Position numbers and translations under genes: made by a program
Notes under the pieces: model-generated
What the model saw: the letters and a program-made list of their open reading frames with translations, nothing else
Told to the model about the DNA's origin: nothing
Databases searched by the model: none
From: Aureispira anguillae
GTDB lineage: Bacteria; Bacteroidota; Bacteroidia; Chitinophagales; Saprospiraceae
Length of the DNA stretch: 64,000 nucleotides
Assembly (NCBI RefSeq): GCF_026000115.1
Contig: NZ_AP026867.1
Coordinates: forward strand, 2,449,501-2,513,500
Reading direction: 5' to 3'
In this document: positions 55,245 through 64,000 of the stretch, piece by piece
Numbering within the stretch: position 1 is the stretch's first letter
Layout: the number at the start of each line of letters is the position of its first letter

Positions 55245-58200
55245 TTAAATTTTTATTACTTTTTTACTCAATATTCCTCTATTGCTTTGGATAAACAAAT
55301 AATAAACACCTGTGCTTAATCCCTTGATATCTATTTTAATTAATTCTTTATCGGGTGTGTTATTCATCAACAGCACTTCACCTAACTGATTAACAAGGCT
55401 ATACTGAATTTGTCTATTATTGGCGTTCTCAATAAAAAGTATATTTTCAACAGGATTTGGGTAAATATTTACATCAAAACTAGCTTCTATTTTTGAAACA
55501 TTAACTGTTGTAATAGGGATGCAACTAGAAACCTCTGAACAATTAATATTCGATATAATAACTGCATAGTTTCCATTAGCTAAAGGCGAAAAAGACCGAT
55601 TAGTTGCCCCTAGAATTGGATTGTTATTATTATCACAATCAACCCATTGATAATTATATCCTATGGCATTTGCTGTTAAAATAGTCCCATTTTGAGTTAT
55701 ACTTGTATCTATCGTATTTTCAACCGTTAAATCTAAATAAACAGTACTGTCACAGCCCCAATAATTGCTATAAACACTTGAATAATTGCCACTAGTAGTA
55801 TAGTATTGCCCATTCATTTCAAAACTATCGCAAATAATGGTGTCTATATGACTGAAATTATTAAGAATATCAACATTGATTAAGTAGAGCGTATCGTTCC
55901 CATTATTCTGAATGGTCTGCAAATAGTTACCATCACTATTGTAAAGCACCCCATTATATAAAACGCTATCACATGCTGTTACATCGATCGTATCAGACCC
56001 CATGGAATTGTTTATCTGGGGAGCGCCAATCGTATGAAAATAAGTATTTGTAACTATTGGAAGGTTAAAATCAAAATAAATGCTAGCCGTATTCTCAATC
56101 CTAGTTCCAATAGGTAAATCAGGGTTCTGATCAACAGAAAAACGAACAAAGCCATTACTACCTTCTAAGTTTGTCAAGCTATCTGGCAATAAAATATCAT
56201 AGAAAGTCCATTCTAGAACTCTTTCTCCATAAATTCTAAAATGATAATTATGGCTAGAGGCTCCCGATCTTACTGAAAAAACATCTAATTCGCTCGAAAG
56301 TGTATCACGAATAACTACCGTAAATGCTGTATCTGTTCCTGTGTTTTGAAACCGAATTAAATATTCAATTTGTTCATTCGCATCAATCTCATGATTTGCC
56401 CCTATCCCCAAAGGGAACCCCATTTTATCGTTAGGATCATAGGCACCAGATACAACGACACAAGTAATATCAACATGTGAATCACCATCATCATGGGGCA
56501 GCAGATTCACCAAATCTGGCGTCCAATTAGCTTCTGGACCGCAAAGTTCAATTGTAGTAGATGGATTTGAATTACCAGGATGTAATGGGTGTTGGCAAAC
56601 TTCCATTCTCCATGTTCGACCATCAGCACCATAATTATAGACCATTGAATCACCAGCGGTTAATTGAACAGAATCCCGACTTATAAACTGACCATCTACA
56701 TAAAGATTAACAGGTGACCAACAAGACATATTTCCACTTCCTGTATTCTTTATTTTAAAAGAAATATTAGTTCCATTGCAAGTAGAGCCAATTTCAAGAT
56801 GAGATAAATCATAAGGTGTAACGCAAGGACTAAAATTATTCGGATAAGGTTTTGGAATCGTATCTAAAAAACAATTATGGATTGGATGCAAAGTTGCCTT
56901 CATACACAAAGATTCACCAAGCAAAATTGTGCTATCAATATGACAAAATAAAACAACCGTTTGGCATTGTGAGGGAGCTAACCTCCCGATATATACACCA
57001 TATCTATTATTCCCTAAGGTATCCAAAGGCATGGTAGCGGATTCAATTGTTAACCTATCATCAAACTCTAAAATGACATAAGCACTATCCAGTATATCCG
57101 AAGCTAAAAGATTATTGCAAGCTTCTACAAAAATTATCTGGTTTGAGAAGCCAGGTCTCAAAGAAAGAGCATCTATGGTTACGTGATTATCGGTACAAGG
57201 ATTATTAGCAATTAAGCCAATACCGCCTACTGAAATTAATGTATCATATGATGGAACCGTAAAAGTTTGAGTAGAAGAACATGTCGCACTCCATCCTCCA
57301 GAGGTATCAACAGTTATGGTATAATTACCAGGTGCTAAAGAATCTACACTCCATATTCCACCTAGAGTTGATGTAACTAAAATATTCCCTGGCTGAATCT
57401 CTAGCAATCGCTCCAAACCAACCTCAAAAGAATCTAAGGTACAATTTTGATTAAAATCTTGGAACACACTACCATAAATTCCTTTTTGGCTTAATTTTCT
57501 ATAAAATCTTGTTGGAGTTAATCCATCCAAACTTTCAAGTAGATATACATCCGCTGTTGGGTCAAAATCTACTATAGATTTAAACGTGCCACTTTGGTAA
57601 AGGTTGTTATCATTATCCAGTTCTAAATGATTAGGATTAAAAGCCCATTCAGAACTTATATTCGCCCAAATAAAATCTCCCTGTGAGCTCAGTTTAAGAA
57701 GATACTGAGCATTTTGGCTAGCAGTAAATATCCCAGTTCCTGGATCTAAATCTGGCGCTCCAGATCCAGTCATACCAGCACAATAGAGATTATTGGAATT
57801 GTCCAGTAAAGAGAGACTGATGCCAGTATCGGTCAATTTTTTGACCCAGATAAAATTACCTTGAGGAGTCAATTTTAAAATATAACCATCAGAATATCCT
57901 GTACTCGTTAATTGTTGCGTTCCCGCTCCAAAATCAAAATCAACCGTCCCCACAAAAGAACCTGATAGTACAATATTGGTATCAGAATCTATAGTTATTC
58001 CAGTTGCAGTAATCACATTAGAATTTGACCCAAGTACTGAACTTTTGACCCAATCAAAATTGCCCAAATCATCTAATTTTAAAAGAAACAAATCATGGTG
58101 TGATGAATTAAGAGATGCCACAGCAGGACCAGGGTCAAAATCTATAGTATCTGAATACCTCCCAATAATATATAGATTATTTAATGCATCCAATGATGAA

Positions 58201-58988
58201 TTAAATAAGACTGGATACGCTGTACTACCACCAAATGTTTTTGCCCAAATAAAATTCCCATTGGCATCTAGTTTTAAAGCAAAGATATCTCTAGTCCAAT
58301 TATTTAGATTATTATTTGGAATCTGAGTAGATGCTAAAATATTGTTATTCGATCCAGGGTCAAAATCTATTTCTCCCTGAAAAAAACCAACAATACAAAG
58401 ATTTCCTTGATTGTCTAAATGACATTGTGAGCCTGTTGTTTCTCCTCCTCTGAGTTCTTTAGCCCAAAGCGTATTTCCATTTGCATCAATTTTGAGAATA
58501 AAACAATTGTTACCATTAGCAAAAGAAATCCATTCTTTGGTTAGGGTATCAACCCCTGAAACTGTATTAAATGTGATAGTATCTTTAAAAGTACCTATTA
58601 CATATGAGTTCCCATTTACATCTGTTGAAAAACTTGAAATAAAGACGTTACTACTTTGACTGTGTTCAAAATACCGAAGCCAAATTAAGTTGCCAGATGG
58701 GTCATATTTTTGAACAAAAAAACTTTTACTTGTTGGAGAAACAAGATGATTAACACCAATCCCAGGGTCAAAATCTAATGTATCATAGAATATTCCCGTT
58801 GAATAAACATTGCCAAAATCATCTAAGCTAATGATGGGAGCCATCACAGAACTTCCACCTCCTGGCCCAACAGGTCTTTCTAAGATATTTACCCATTCCA
58901 AATCCAATTGTGCATTGGCTCTTAAAAATGTCAACAAAAAAAAGATTATCAAAAAAGAAGAAATAGAAAAAGATCTACTATGTTTCAT
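55245..58988 (-). CDS. T9SS-exported surface protein with SBBP-type repeats
   Basis: I start at MKHSRSFSISSFLIIFFLLTFLRANAQ (ATG 58988); earlier Mets are in frame. The ~1247-residue protein has ~7-8 repeats to about residue 480 (pattern DxxGNxYxxGxFxDTIDFDPG, an SBBP-like beta-propeller), an SdrD-B-like segment (GSVFQDFNQNCTLDSFEVG), a DUF7619-like domain (GAYDPNDKMG...FDFNLPIVTNTYFHTIG) and a C-terminal T9SS type A domain (NIYPNPVENILFIE...GLSTGVYYLFIQS). It is secreted and attached to the cell surface. A role in adhesion or matrix is likely. Confidence 0.85.
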   Translation of the reverse strand: MKHSRSFSISSFLIIFFLLTFLRANAQLDLEWVNILERPVGPGGGSSVMAPIISLDDFGNVYSTGIFYDTLDFDPGIGVNHLVSPTSKSFFVQKYDPSGNLIWLRYFEHSQSSNVFISSFSTDVNGNSYVIGTFKDTITFNTVSGVDTLTKEWISFANGNNCFILKIDANGNTLWAKELRGGETTGSQCHLDNQGNLCIVGFFQGEIDFDPGSNNNILASTQIPNNNLNNWTRDIFALKLDANGNFIWAKTFGGSTAYPVLFNSSLDALNNLYIIGRYSDTIDFDPGPAVASLNSSHHDLFLLKLDDLGNFDWVKSSVLGSNSNVITATGITIDSDTNIVLSGSFVGTVDFDFGAGTQQLTSTGYSDGYILKLTPQGNFIWVKKLTDTGISLSLLDNSNNLYCAGMTGSGAPDLDPGTGIFTASQNAQYLLKLSSQGDFIWANISSEWAFNPNHLELDNDNNLYQSGTFKSIVDFDPTADVYLLESLDGLTPTRFYRKLSQKGIYGSVFQDFNQNCTLDSFEVGLERLLEIQPGNILVTSTLGGIWSVDSLAPGNYTITVDTSGGWSATCSSTQTFTVPSYDTLISVGGIGLIANNPCTDNHVTIDALSLRPGFSNQIIFVEACNNLLASDILDSAYVILEFDDRLTIESATMPLDTLGNNRYGVYIGRLAPSQCQTVVLFCHIDSTILLGESLCMKATLHPIHNCFLDTIPKPYPNNFSPCVTPYDLSHLEIGSTCNGTNISFKIKNTGSGNMSCWSPVNLYVDGQFISRDSVQLTAGDSMVYNYGADGRTWRMEVCQHPLHPGNSNPSTTIELCGPEANWTPDLVNLLPHDDGDSHVDITCVVVSGAYDPNDKMGFPLGIGANHEIDANEQIEYLIRFQNTGTDTAFTVVIRDTLSSELDVFSVRSGASSHNYHFRIYGERVLEWTFYDILLPDSLTNLEGSNGFVRFSVDQNPDLPIGTRIENTASIYFDFNLPIVTNTYFHTIGAPQINNSMGSDTIDVTACDSVLYNGVLYNSDGNYLQTIQNNGNDTLYLINVDILNNFSHIDTIICDSFEMNGQYYTTSGNYSSVYSNYWGCDSTVYLDLTVENTIDTSITQNGTILTANAIGYNYQWVDCDNNNNPILGATNRSFSPLANGNYAVIISNINCSEVSSCIPITTVNVSKIEASFDVNIYPNPVENILFIENANNRQIQYSLVNQLGEVLLMNNTPDKELIKIDIKGLSTGVYYLFIQSNRGILSKKVIKI

Positions 58989-59547
58989 GCTTATCATCAT
59001 TGAGTATTTAAAGGTTGTGTACAAGACAAAAATCATTGATCTACCTCAACATTGGTTTGTCCGATGCTCAGTCAAAAAAGTTTAATTTATTTCCAGTCCT
59101 AACTAATGTTTCCACAATAATACAAGAGATATAGGGCTAATTCTTAGCCACATTTTATCAATTATTACTTGTGCAGCCAATAGCTCCAACACCATACTCG
59201 ATTAATAACCAATAACTTACACCAAAAATAAGTTACACATAAAAGCAGTTTATTTGCCTTGCCCCCATCCTTCTTGATAAATTCTTTTCCTCTTTGAAAT
59301 GGGATTATGGAAATTTAAATGGTTTCCCAAGCTATTCACTAGGTTTACACGCTCATTTTCAACAAAATATACAATTTAATAAAAAAATTAAAATAAGAAG
59401 CTTTTTATTGCATTGTAATAATGCAGTAGCCAGAAGATAAAAGCTAATGCTCAAAGAAAAGATACAAGCAAAACTCATAATTTTGCTTATTTTTAACGCC
59501 AATATTTCGTATTTTGTTTTTTTGCACCATAATATCCCTAGAGAAAA
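58989..59547. other. Intergenic region
   Basis: About 560 AT-rich bases between divergent genes. The frame at 58810-59085 is a shadow. No strong promoter or repeat is seen. Confidence 0.35.
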
Positions 59548-60027
59548 ATGAATCGAGAAATTGAAACCATATTAAAGGCATTAAATGAGACTCCTAGATT
59601 GTTGAGGGAATTAATTACAGAAATTGACCCAGAACTTTATAAAAAGAAAATAATTAACGGGAAGTGGTCCATTCACGAACATGCAACTCATATAGCAGTT
59701 GGTGATGTATATGGATTTCAAAAAAGGCTTAAAGATTTTAAAAGGAAAGCAAAACCAATCTTTGAACCACTATCTGGAGATAATTTTGATGAAGATTTTT
59801 TTATAAAATTAGAGTTGGAAAAGACTGTAAATGATTTTTTTGAAATTCGACAACAAACAATCGAATTGGCAAAAGCATTTGATCCGAACGACTGGAATAA
59901 ATTGGCGATTCATCCCGAATATAAGACCTATACGCCCTATATTATGCTAAGGCATTTGTTAATGCACGATCACAATCATTTGTATAAAATTGAAGATTTG
60001 GGATTTGGAATTGGGCATGTAAAATAA
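59548..60027 (+). CDS. DinB-family protein
   Basis: A 159-residue four-helix bundle protein with GKWSIHEHATHIAVGD (first His ligands) and ILRHLLMHDHNHLYKIEDL-like C-terminal His residues. This is the DinB_2 group, separate from the DUF1572-like protein at 52265. It is probably metal-binding and possibly thiol-transferase-like. Function not fixed. Confidence 0.8.
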   Translation: MNREIETILKALNETPRLLRELITEIDPELYKKKIINGKWSIHEHATHIAVGDVYGFQKRLKDFKRKAKPIFEPLSGDNFDEDFFIKLELEKTVNDFFEIRQQTIELAKAFDPNDWNKLAIHPEYKTYTPYIMLRHLLMHDHNHLYKIEDLGFGIGHVK

Positions 60028-60092
60028 CGAAATTACAACATATTGCGCTTTTTATACGGACTAACCTTCAATTAAACATTAAAACAACTTTC

Positions 60093-60296
60093 ATGAATCG
60101 CCATCGGTTTTTTAGCATTTTTTGTATTATTTTTGGATTCATTTGCTTTTCCGAAACCGTCCAGATCATTAAAAGCACTAATGATTTAAGTACACTAGCT
60201 ATTGTTGCTCCATTGAGCCTTGGTCTTACCTTCCTCGTTTTTAGACAAGCTAGAATTTTTTGGAAAAAAGGCGGTAAACCTAGTTCTAAACTTTAA
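60093..60296 (+). CDS. Small two-helix membrane protein
   Basis: A 67-residue protein with two hydrophobic segments (FFSIFCIIFGFICFSETV and TLAIVAPLSLGLTFLVFR) and a basic tail (WKKGGKPSSKL). It sits between the DinB and hypothetical genes. No family is recognised. Confidence 0.5.
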   Translation: MNRHRFFSIFCIIFGFICFSETVQIIKSTNDLSTLAIVAPLSLGLTFLVFRQARIFWKKGGKPSSKL

Positions 60297-60395
60297 TAAT
60301 AAGAGATTCTTCTAAAACCCTATAGTTTATCCTCTGCTATGGGATATACACGGATCATTACAACCAATAAAATTCAAAAACCAAAATACTTTTTT

Positions 60396-60938
60396 ATGTC
60401 TAGTTTAAGTAAAATCACGATTAAAGTCCTCAATAACAAAACATATCGCCTAAAAATTGAACGCATCCACCCTGATGCACCTGCTCTAAGTTGGTTAAAT
60501 GATCAAAGCGAAAAAAACATAAAAACAACACTATTATTTAGAACATTAAACCTATTAGAAGCAAACCATAAAGAAACAGCAATCATCTCTAAATTTTACG
60601 AACATATTTTTTCTTTGTTATCCCCTTTTATAGAAGAAGAATACGGTGACAATATAACACTCAACCAATACACTGAACTTACGGAATATGGCAGCGAAAT
60701 TTTAGAAAATATTGTAGAAAACATCTTACTTTCTGCCACCCCAATTGAGTCTGACATCAATGATAATTGGGAAAAAGGGCTAATTAAAAATTTCAATCCT
60801 TATAAAGAGGTCAATGAAGGGGTACCATTTGTGCACTATGAAATTACCTTATCAGAGCCGTTACTAGATAACCTTGAAGAAAACCTAACAACTAAAGTTG
60901 ATTATTCTTCATTAAGCATTTCTTGTCAATTTAAATAA
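60396..60938 (+). CDS. Hypothetical soluble protein
   Basis: I choose ATG 60396 (MSSLSKITIKVLNNKTYRLK); the frame is open to 60339. The ~180-residue protein is acidic and helical (SEKNIKTTLLFRTLNLLEANHKE, ENIVENILLSATP). No family is recognised. It lies in an unrecognised run with 61020 and 61962. Confidence 0.55.
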   Translation: MSSLSKITIKVLNNKTYRLKIERIHPDAPALSWLNDQSEKNIKTTLLFRTLNLLEANHKETAIISKFYEHIFSLLSPFIEEEYGDNITLNQYTELTEYGSEILENIVENILLSATPIESDINDNWEKGLIKNFNPYKEVNEGVPFVHYEITLSEPLLDNLEENLTTKVDYSSLSISCQFK

Positions 60939-61019
60939 ACTACGGTAAATCAAGGCATTAAACGCATATCACACCTACTATTATTGTGTTCATTTTTGCA
61001 AATTCCCCTAATTCACCCC

Positions 61020-61895
61020 ATGAAATCAAAACATAAAAATCAATCCAAGCTATTACGGAAAATAAAAGAGAAATCTGAAAGAGCTGCTTTGCTTGCAGAA
61101 TCAAATTATGCCAGAAACTTTGGTTGGTACATTGAACTAAATGGGGAAATCATAGGTGAATTAATAAAATGCAGATTTGAAGATATGTTTTGGGACTCTT
61201 ATGAAATTATTCCTCAAAACACAGCCGCTAAAAAAATACTTTTTGATTCCGAAAAACTACTAAACAGTGATTTTCGATTTAAAAATAAAAGGCTTAATGA
61301 ATATGCACCAAATGCATTCTTAGGAGGTAGTCAAAATCTATTATTAACAAAAAAAAGAATCATTGTTAGAGCTTTATATTTAAGACCTAAAGATATAGTC
61401 GAAGAAAAGTTATTGCGAAAGGTTGGAGAACTTTTACAGAGACTACCTGAGGAAGAAAAACAAATTTCTTCCAAAAAATTTGAATTTATCAAGCTTACTA
61501 AAAATACTTCAAGAAAAAATATTGACTCTTATTTTATCGAAATATATACAGATGGAAATATTCGATGTATTGACGATCATCAAGCTCCCCAAATTAATCG
61601 ATATGAATACAAACTAAAGAAAAGTACAATTAATGAAATTCAAAAATTAATTGATGACTATCGCTTGCTTGATTTAAAACCATCTAAAATAAACACGTCC
61701 AAAATTTTCAATTGGCTTGTGTCAAAAACTTATCAATCAGACATCTATACAATCGAAATCACAAATGAACTATTCGAAAAATTTTTAAAATTCAAAATAT
61801 CTTTATTTAATCCATCGGAATCTCAAAAAAAATTAATTGATTGTTTTAATCAAATTGAAACGCTTGCTAGACTAGGATTACCAGAAAGCTCTTGA
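61020..61895 (+). CDS. Hypothetical protein with charged N-terminus
   Basis: I choose ATG 61020 (MKSKHKNQSKLLRKIKEKSERAALLAESNYARN); a GTG at 60984 would add 12 residues. The ~291-residue protein has an N-terminal basic helix, a strand-rich middle (NFGWYIELNGEIIGELIKCRFEDMFWDSYEI) and a helical C-terminal part. No family is recognised. Confidence 0.6.
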   Translation: MKSKHKNQSKLLRKIKEKSERAALLAESNYARNFGWYIELNGEIIGELIKCRFEDMFWDSYEIIPQNTAAKKILFDSEKLLNSDFRFKNKRLNEYAPNAFLGGSQNLLLTKKRIIVRALYLRPKDIVEEKLLRKVGELLQRLPEEEKQISSKKFEFIKLTKNTSRKNIDSYFIEIYTDGNIRCIDDHQAPQINRYEYKLKKSTINEIQKLIDDYRLLDLKPSKINTSKIFNWLVSKTYQSDIYTIEITNELFEKFLKFKISLFNPSESQKKLIDCFNQIETLARLGLPESS

Positions 61896-61961
61896 TCAAT
61901 CTCTAATGGTGCAAATTTTATCTACTCCCTATCGTTTAAAACATCCTAAATAAAGCATACC

Positions 61962-62882
61962 ATGAATAGCCTATACCGCTTTCTTTTCATTATTTTGCTT
62001 CTTTTTTCGTGCGAAAACCCCAAACCCTCTGCTCCTCAAAATCCGCTTCAAAAAGATGATTTTATTGAAAAAAAAGAATACAAGTCTGTAGATCCTCAAA
62101 CCTTTCCACAAGGGCTTTGGATCGGAAAAAGCTACTATGATTCCCTTCAAAAAGGGAAATTAACGCCCCTATTTATCGAAAATCATTTAAAAACGTATGT
62201 AAGTGAACATCAGGGGCATCTTGAAATCGGAAACGCTTATGGTTTTGAGTCGGGAATAGTTTCCATGACAGAAAAAAACTATCGTTTTGAACCGTCAAAT
62301 CAAGAAAAAGAAAGGGATTATTTTTTTAACGTTAAAGAAGAAAATAATTCACTTTTACTTTCCACTAATTTCTATTGGGGGGTTAGATATATTGACGAAA
62401 TGAATAAAGACACGCTTTATATAAAAGTTAGTGCTGATTCTGAAGATAACAGGCATGATGGCCATTATCATCTCGAATTTCCTATCGAGTCGCTCTATTT
62501 TAGCGGAAAATATACTGTTTTAGATAAAAAAAACAACCAAAGCTATCCGAATGTAACAATCGAAAATCAGACTATTCAAAATTTTATAAAAGGAAAAAAC
62601 TATCCTTTCCGCTACGAAGCACTGTTCCCAGGCTCGCATGTGATATACATAGCTCTTGAAGAAAAATTTGGAAGAGGATATTCACTAGAATATTCTAAAA
62701 GAGCATATTATTTACCTTCTGAAAGGAAATATTTTGTTGTTGAGGATACCGAAAAAGGATTTCAACTCTTTGAATTATTACAACCATCTCTTAAAAACCC
62801 TAAGGGTTGTGTAGAAGCTCATGACATAGAATCTGAAGCAGAAAAAGGAGAATTGTTATTTGACTTCACTAAAACCAATTAA
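61962..62882 (+). CDS. Hypothetical lipoprotein
   Basis: A 306-residue lipoprotein (MNSLYRFLFIILLLFSCENP, Cys17). The body is beta-rich with aromatic residues (FPQGLWIGKSYYDSLQKGKLTPLFIE, SLYFSGKYTVLDKKNNQSYPN) and ends in an acidic tail. No family is recognised. It is likely in the outer membrane or periplasm. Confidence 0.65.
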   Translation: MNSLYRFLFIILLLFSCENPKPSAPQNPLQKDDFIEKKEYKSVDPQTFPQGLWIGKSYYDSLQKGKLTPLFIENHLKTYVSEHQGHLEIGNAYGFESGIVSMTEKNYRFEPSNQEKERDYFFNVKEENNSLLLSTNFYWGVRYIDEMNKDTLYIKVSADSEDNRHDGHYHLEFPIESLYFSGKYTVLDKKNNQSYPNVTIENQTIQNFIKGKNYPFRYEALFPGSHVIYIALEEKFGRGYSLEYSKRAYYLPSERKYFVVEDTEKGFQLFELLQPSLKNPKGCVEAHDIESEAEKGELLFDFTKTN

Positions 62883-63036
62883 TGTTTAAATAGAATTTAA
62901 TCTCAGGTGGAATAGAAATAGTAGAAATGATCAAGTACCTTTTGCTTATAAATGCTAAGAAAGAAATCAGAATGCTCCAAGGCTAACACCTTGATATCTA
63001 GCCCCTTCTATATCAAGATAAAAAATGATACCAAAT

Positions 63037-63522
63037 TTATTCTTTAACTTCGCTATTATCATCTATAAAAGAAGAATCATCAAGGATAGTTGATTCTCCT
63101 TTTATAGATGGCGTTTTTTCTCTTAAAATTTGATTTGTAGTACTTTCTAAAAACTTTGTAATGGCAAGATCACTATAAATTCCCGCAACAAAAACAACAA
63201 GATAAGTTATAACTGATTCTTTAGCGTCAACAAATGAATTAAGAAAAAGGAATAAAATTGCTCCCAATATAATTCCCATTAAAGAACGTACTACTATTAA
63301 TTTAAAAAAAGAATTTATTTCATCCTCTTGATAAAGAGTATAGATTAACTTAAAAAGGCTTCCTACGAAACTCACCAGAATAACTCCTAAGGGAATGCCT
63401 AAAAAAGTATACGTTTTGATGTTTTCCCAAGATAAATCAAGTGAAAGGAAAAGAAAAAATAAAGAAATAGGAACTAAAATTAGTAAAAATGCTTTTGTGT
63501 TATTCGCTTGATTGTTTGCCAC
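63037..63522 (-). CDS. Four-helix membrane protein
   Basis: A 161-residue membrane protein with segments AFLLILVPISLFFLFLSL, YTFLGIPLGVILVSFVGSLFKLIY, LIVVRSLMGIILGAILFLFL and VITYLVVFVAGIYSDLAITKFL, and an acidic C-terminal tail (STILDDSSFIDDNSEVKE). No family is recognised. Confidence 0.6.
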   Translation of the reverse strand: MANNQANNTKAFLLILVPISLFFLFLSLDLSWENIKTYTFLGIPLGVILVSFVGSLFKLIYTLYQEDEINSFFKLIVVRSLMGIILGAILFLFLNSFVDAKESVITYLVVFVAGIYSDLAITKFLESTTNQILREKTPSIKGESTILDDSSFIDDNSEVKE

Positions 63523-63648
63523 TTCTATTCGCTTATAAAGTTTATGTAGAATTAGTAATATACACTAACTTAATGAGAAAAACAACATATAACAAGCATT
63601 ACACTACATTAAAAATTATTACTTTTCTGAATACAGTAATCGAGCAAC

Positions 63649-64000
63649 CTAAAATTCCTGTTTTATTAATTTCCCAGTACTTTCTAACCCATCTAAACTT
63701 TCAACCTTGTAAAAATAAATGCCATTGGGCAGTGTTTTTTGTAATCTGATTTGATTGCTAATATTGTATATTTTTTGACGTTGAATCAATTGCCCATTTA
63801 CATTAAATAAGCTAAAAATATATTCTACATGATTCAATTCTTCAAAATCAACCGTGATATAATCAAAAAATGGATTGGGGGATATTTGAGCAGATAACGT
63901 TTCGATATTTGATACATTAACCGATGCACAGGGATTACTTAACATACTAATTGTATCAGAAATAATAATACATTTTCCTGGTCCAATAAGCGTATCCAAA
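63649..64000 (-). CDS. C-terminal part of a T9SS-sorted protein (partial)
   Basis: The frame continues beyond the right edge, so the gene is truncated by the window. The visible ~117 residues hold a T9SS type A sorting domain: NVSNIETLSAQISPNPFFDYITVDFE, FSLFNVNGQLIQRQ, PNGIYFYKVESLDGLESTGKLIKQ. It is a secreted surface protein. Confidence 0.8.
   Translation of the reverse strand, partial: LDTLIGPGKCIIISDTISMLSNPCASVNVSNIETLSAQISPNPFFDYITVDFEELNHVEYIFSLFNVNGQLIQRQKIYNISNQIRLQKTLPNGIYFYKVESLDGLESTGKLIKQEF

Overview
The window reads as chromosomal DNA of an AT-rich member of the Bacteroidota. Supporting signs are a C-terminal type IX secretion (T9SS) sorting domain on the 1.2-kaa surface protein at 55245-58988 and on the partial gene at the right edge, a TonB-dependent receptor with a CarboxypepD_reg-like N-terminus, an OstA/LptA-like protein, a receiver-Crp response regulator, many short Cys-lipoproteins, TAnnTTTG-type -7 promoter elements and almost no Shine-Dalgarno sequences. 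A marine/filamentous Saprospiria-type genome (Aureispira-like) fits the style, but that is only a guess from memory. No rRNA, phage, IS transposase or CRISPR array was seen.

Layout. 1-3.7 kb: gene fragment, small hypotheticals, a DUF6176-like gene and two overlapping YD-repeat lipoproteins. 4.1-9.1 kb: an OstA-like LPS-transport protein, a two-component pair whose sensor has a FixL-like (possibly haem-binding) PAS domain and whose regulator is CheY-Crp, and hypoxanthine phosphoribosyltransferase. 9.2-18.8 kb: a long minus-strand run (C11 peptidase, TPR protein, lipoprotein hydrolase, outer-membrane-like protein, RlmI methyltransferase, FAD monooxygenase, hotdog thioesterase). 19.2-28.5 kb: the most striking locus, a plus-strand set encoding a YqiJ-like membrane/OB-fold protein with a strict Asp-aliphatic repeat, a chimeric mini-SPFH protein, a YqiK-like flotillin and a 1656-aa AAA ATPase. 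28.5-37.5 kb: lipoprotein, thioredoxin, an AspA/AstE-like plus RimK-like pair, a PilJ-repeat protein, arsenate reductase, an EEP phosphatase and a PlsC-type acyltransferase. 37.9-44 kb: secreted proteins, a DUF4856 lipoprotein and a TonB receptor (probable uptake locus). 44.4-49.5 kb: a PgpH-type 7TM-HD phosphodiesterase flanked by inverted repeat ends, a DUF4442 protein, VOC and SDR proteins. 49.7-50.1 kb: two identical tRNA-His genes. 50.3-64 kb: LRR-YwqG fusion, DinB-like proteins, a Crp-family regulator, an isoprenylcysteine-methyltransferase-like protein, a T9SS surface protein and unrecognised genes.

The region also carries short non-autonomous repeats. Two ~240-bp elements (32038-32282, 48381-48618) have matching inverted ends and 8-bp target duplications, so they are MITE-like. 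A second family with ends TAAACAACTTC sits on both sides of the pgpH gene. Convergent genes are commonly separated by perfect hairpins of 14-16 bp.

How the genes may work together: the 19.2-28.5 kb set looks like a membrane-microdomain scaffold (flotillins plus the OB-fold partner) coupled to a very large AAA motor. The PAS kinase and CheY-Crp regulator overlap by 4 bp and form one signalling unit. The RimK-like ligase and AspA-like hydrolase could add and remove, or mature, an amino-acid or peptide modification.
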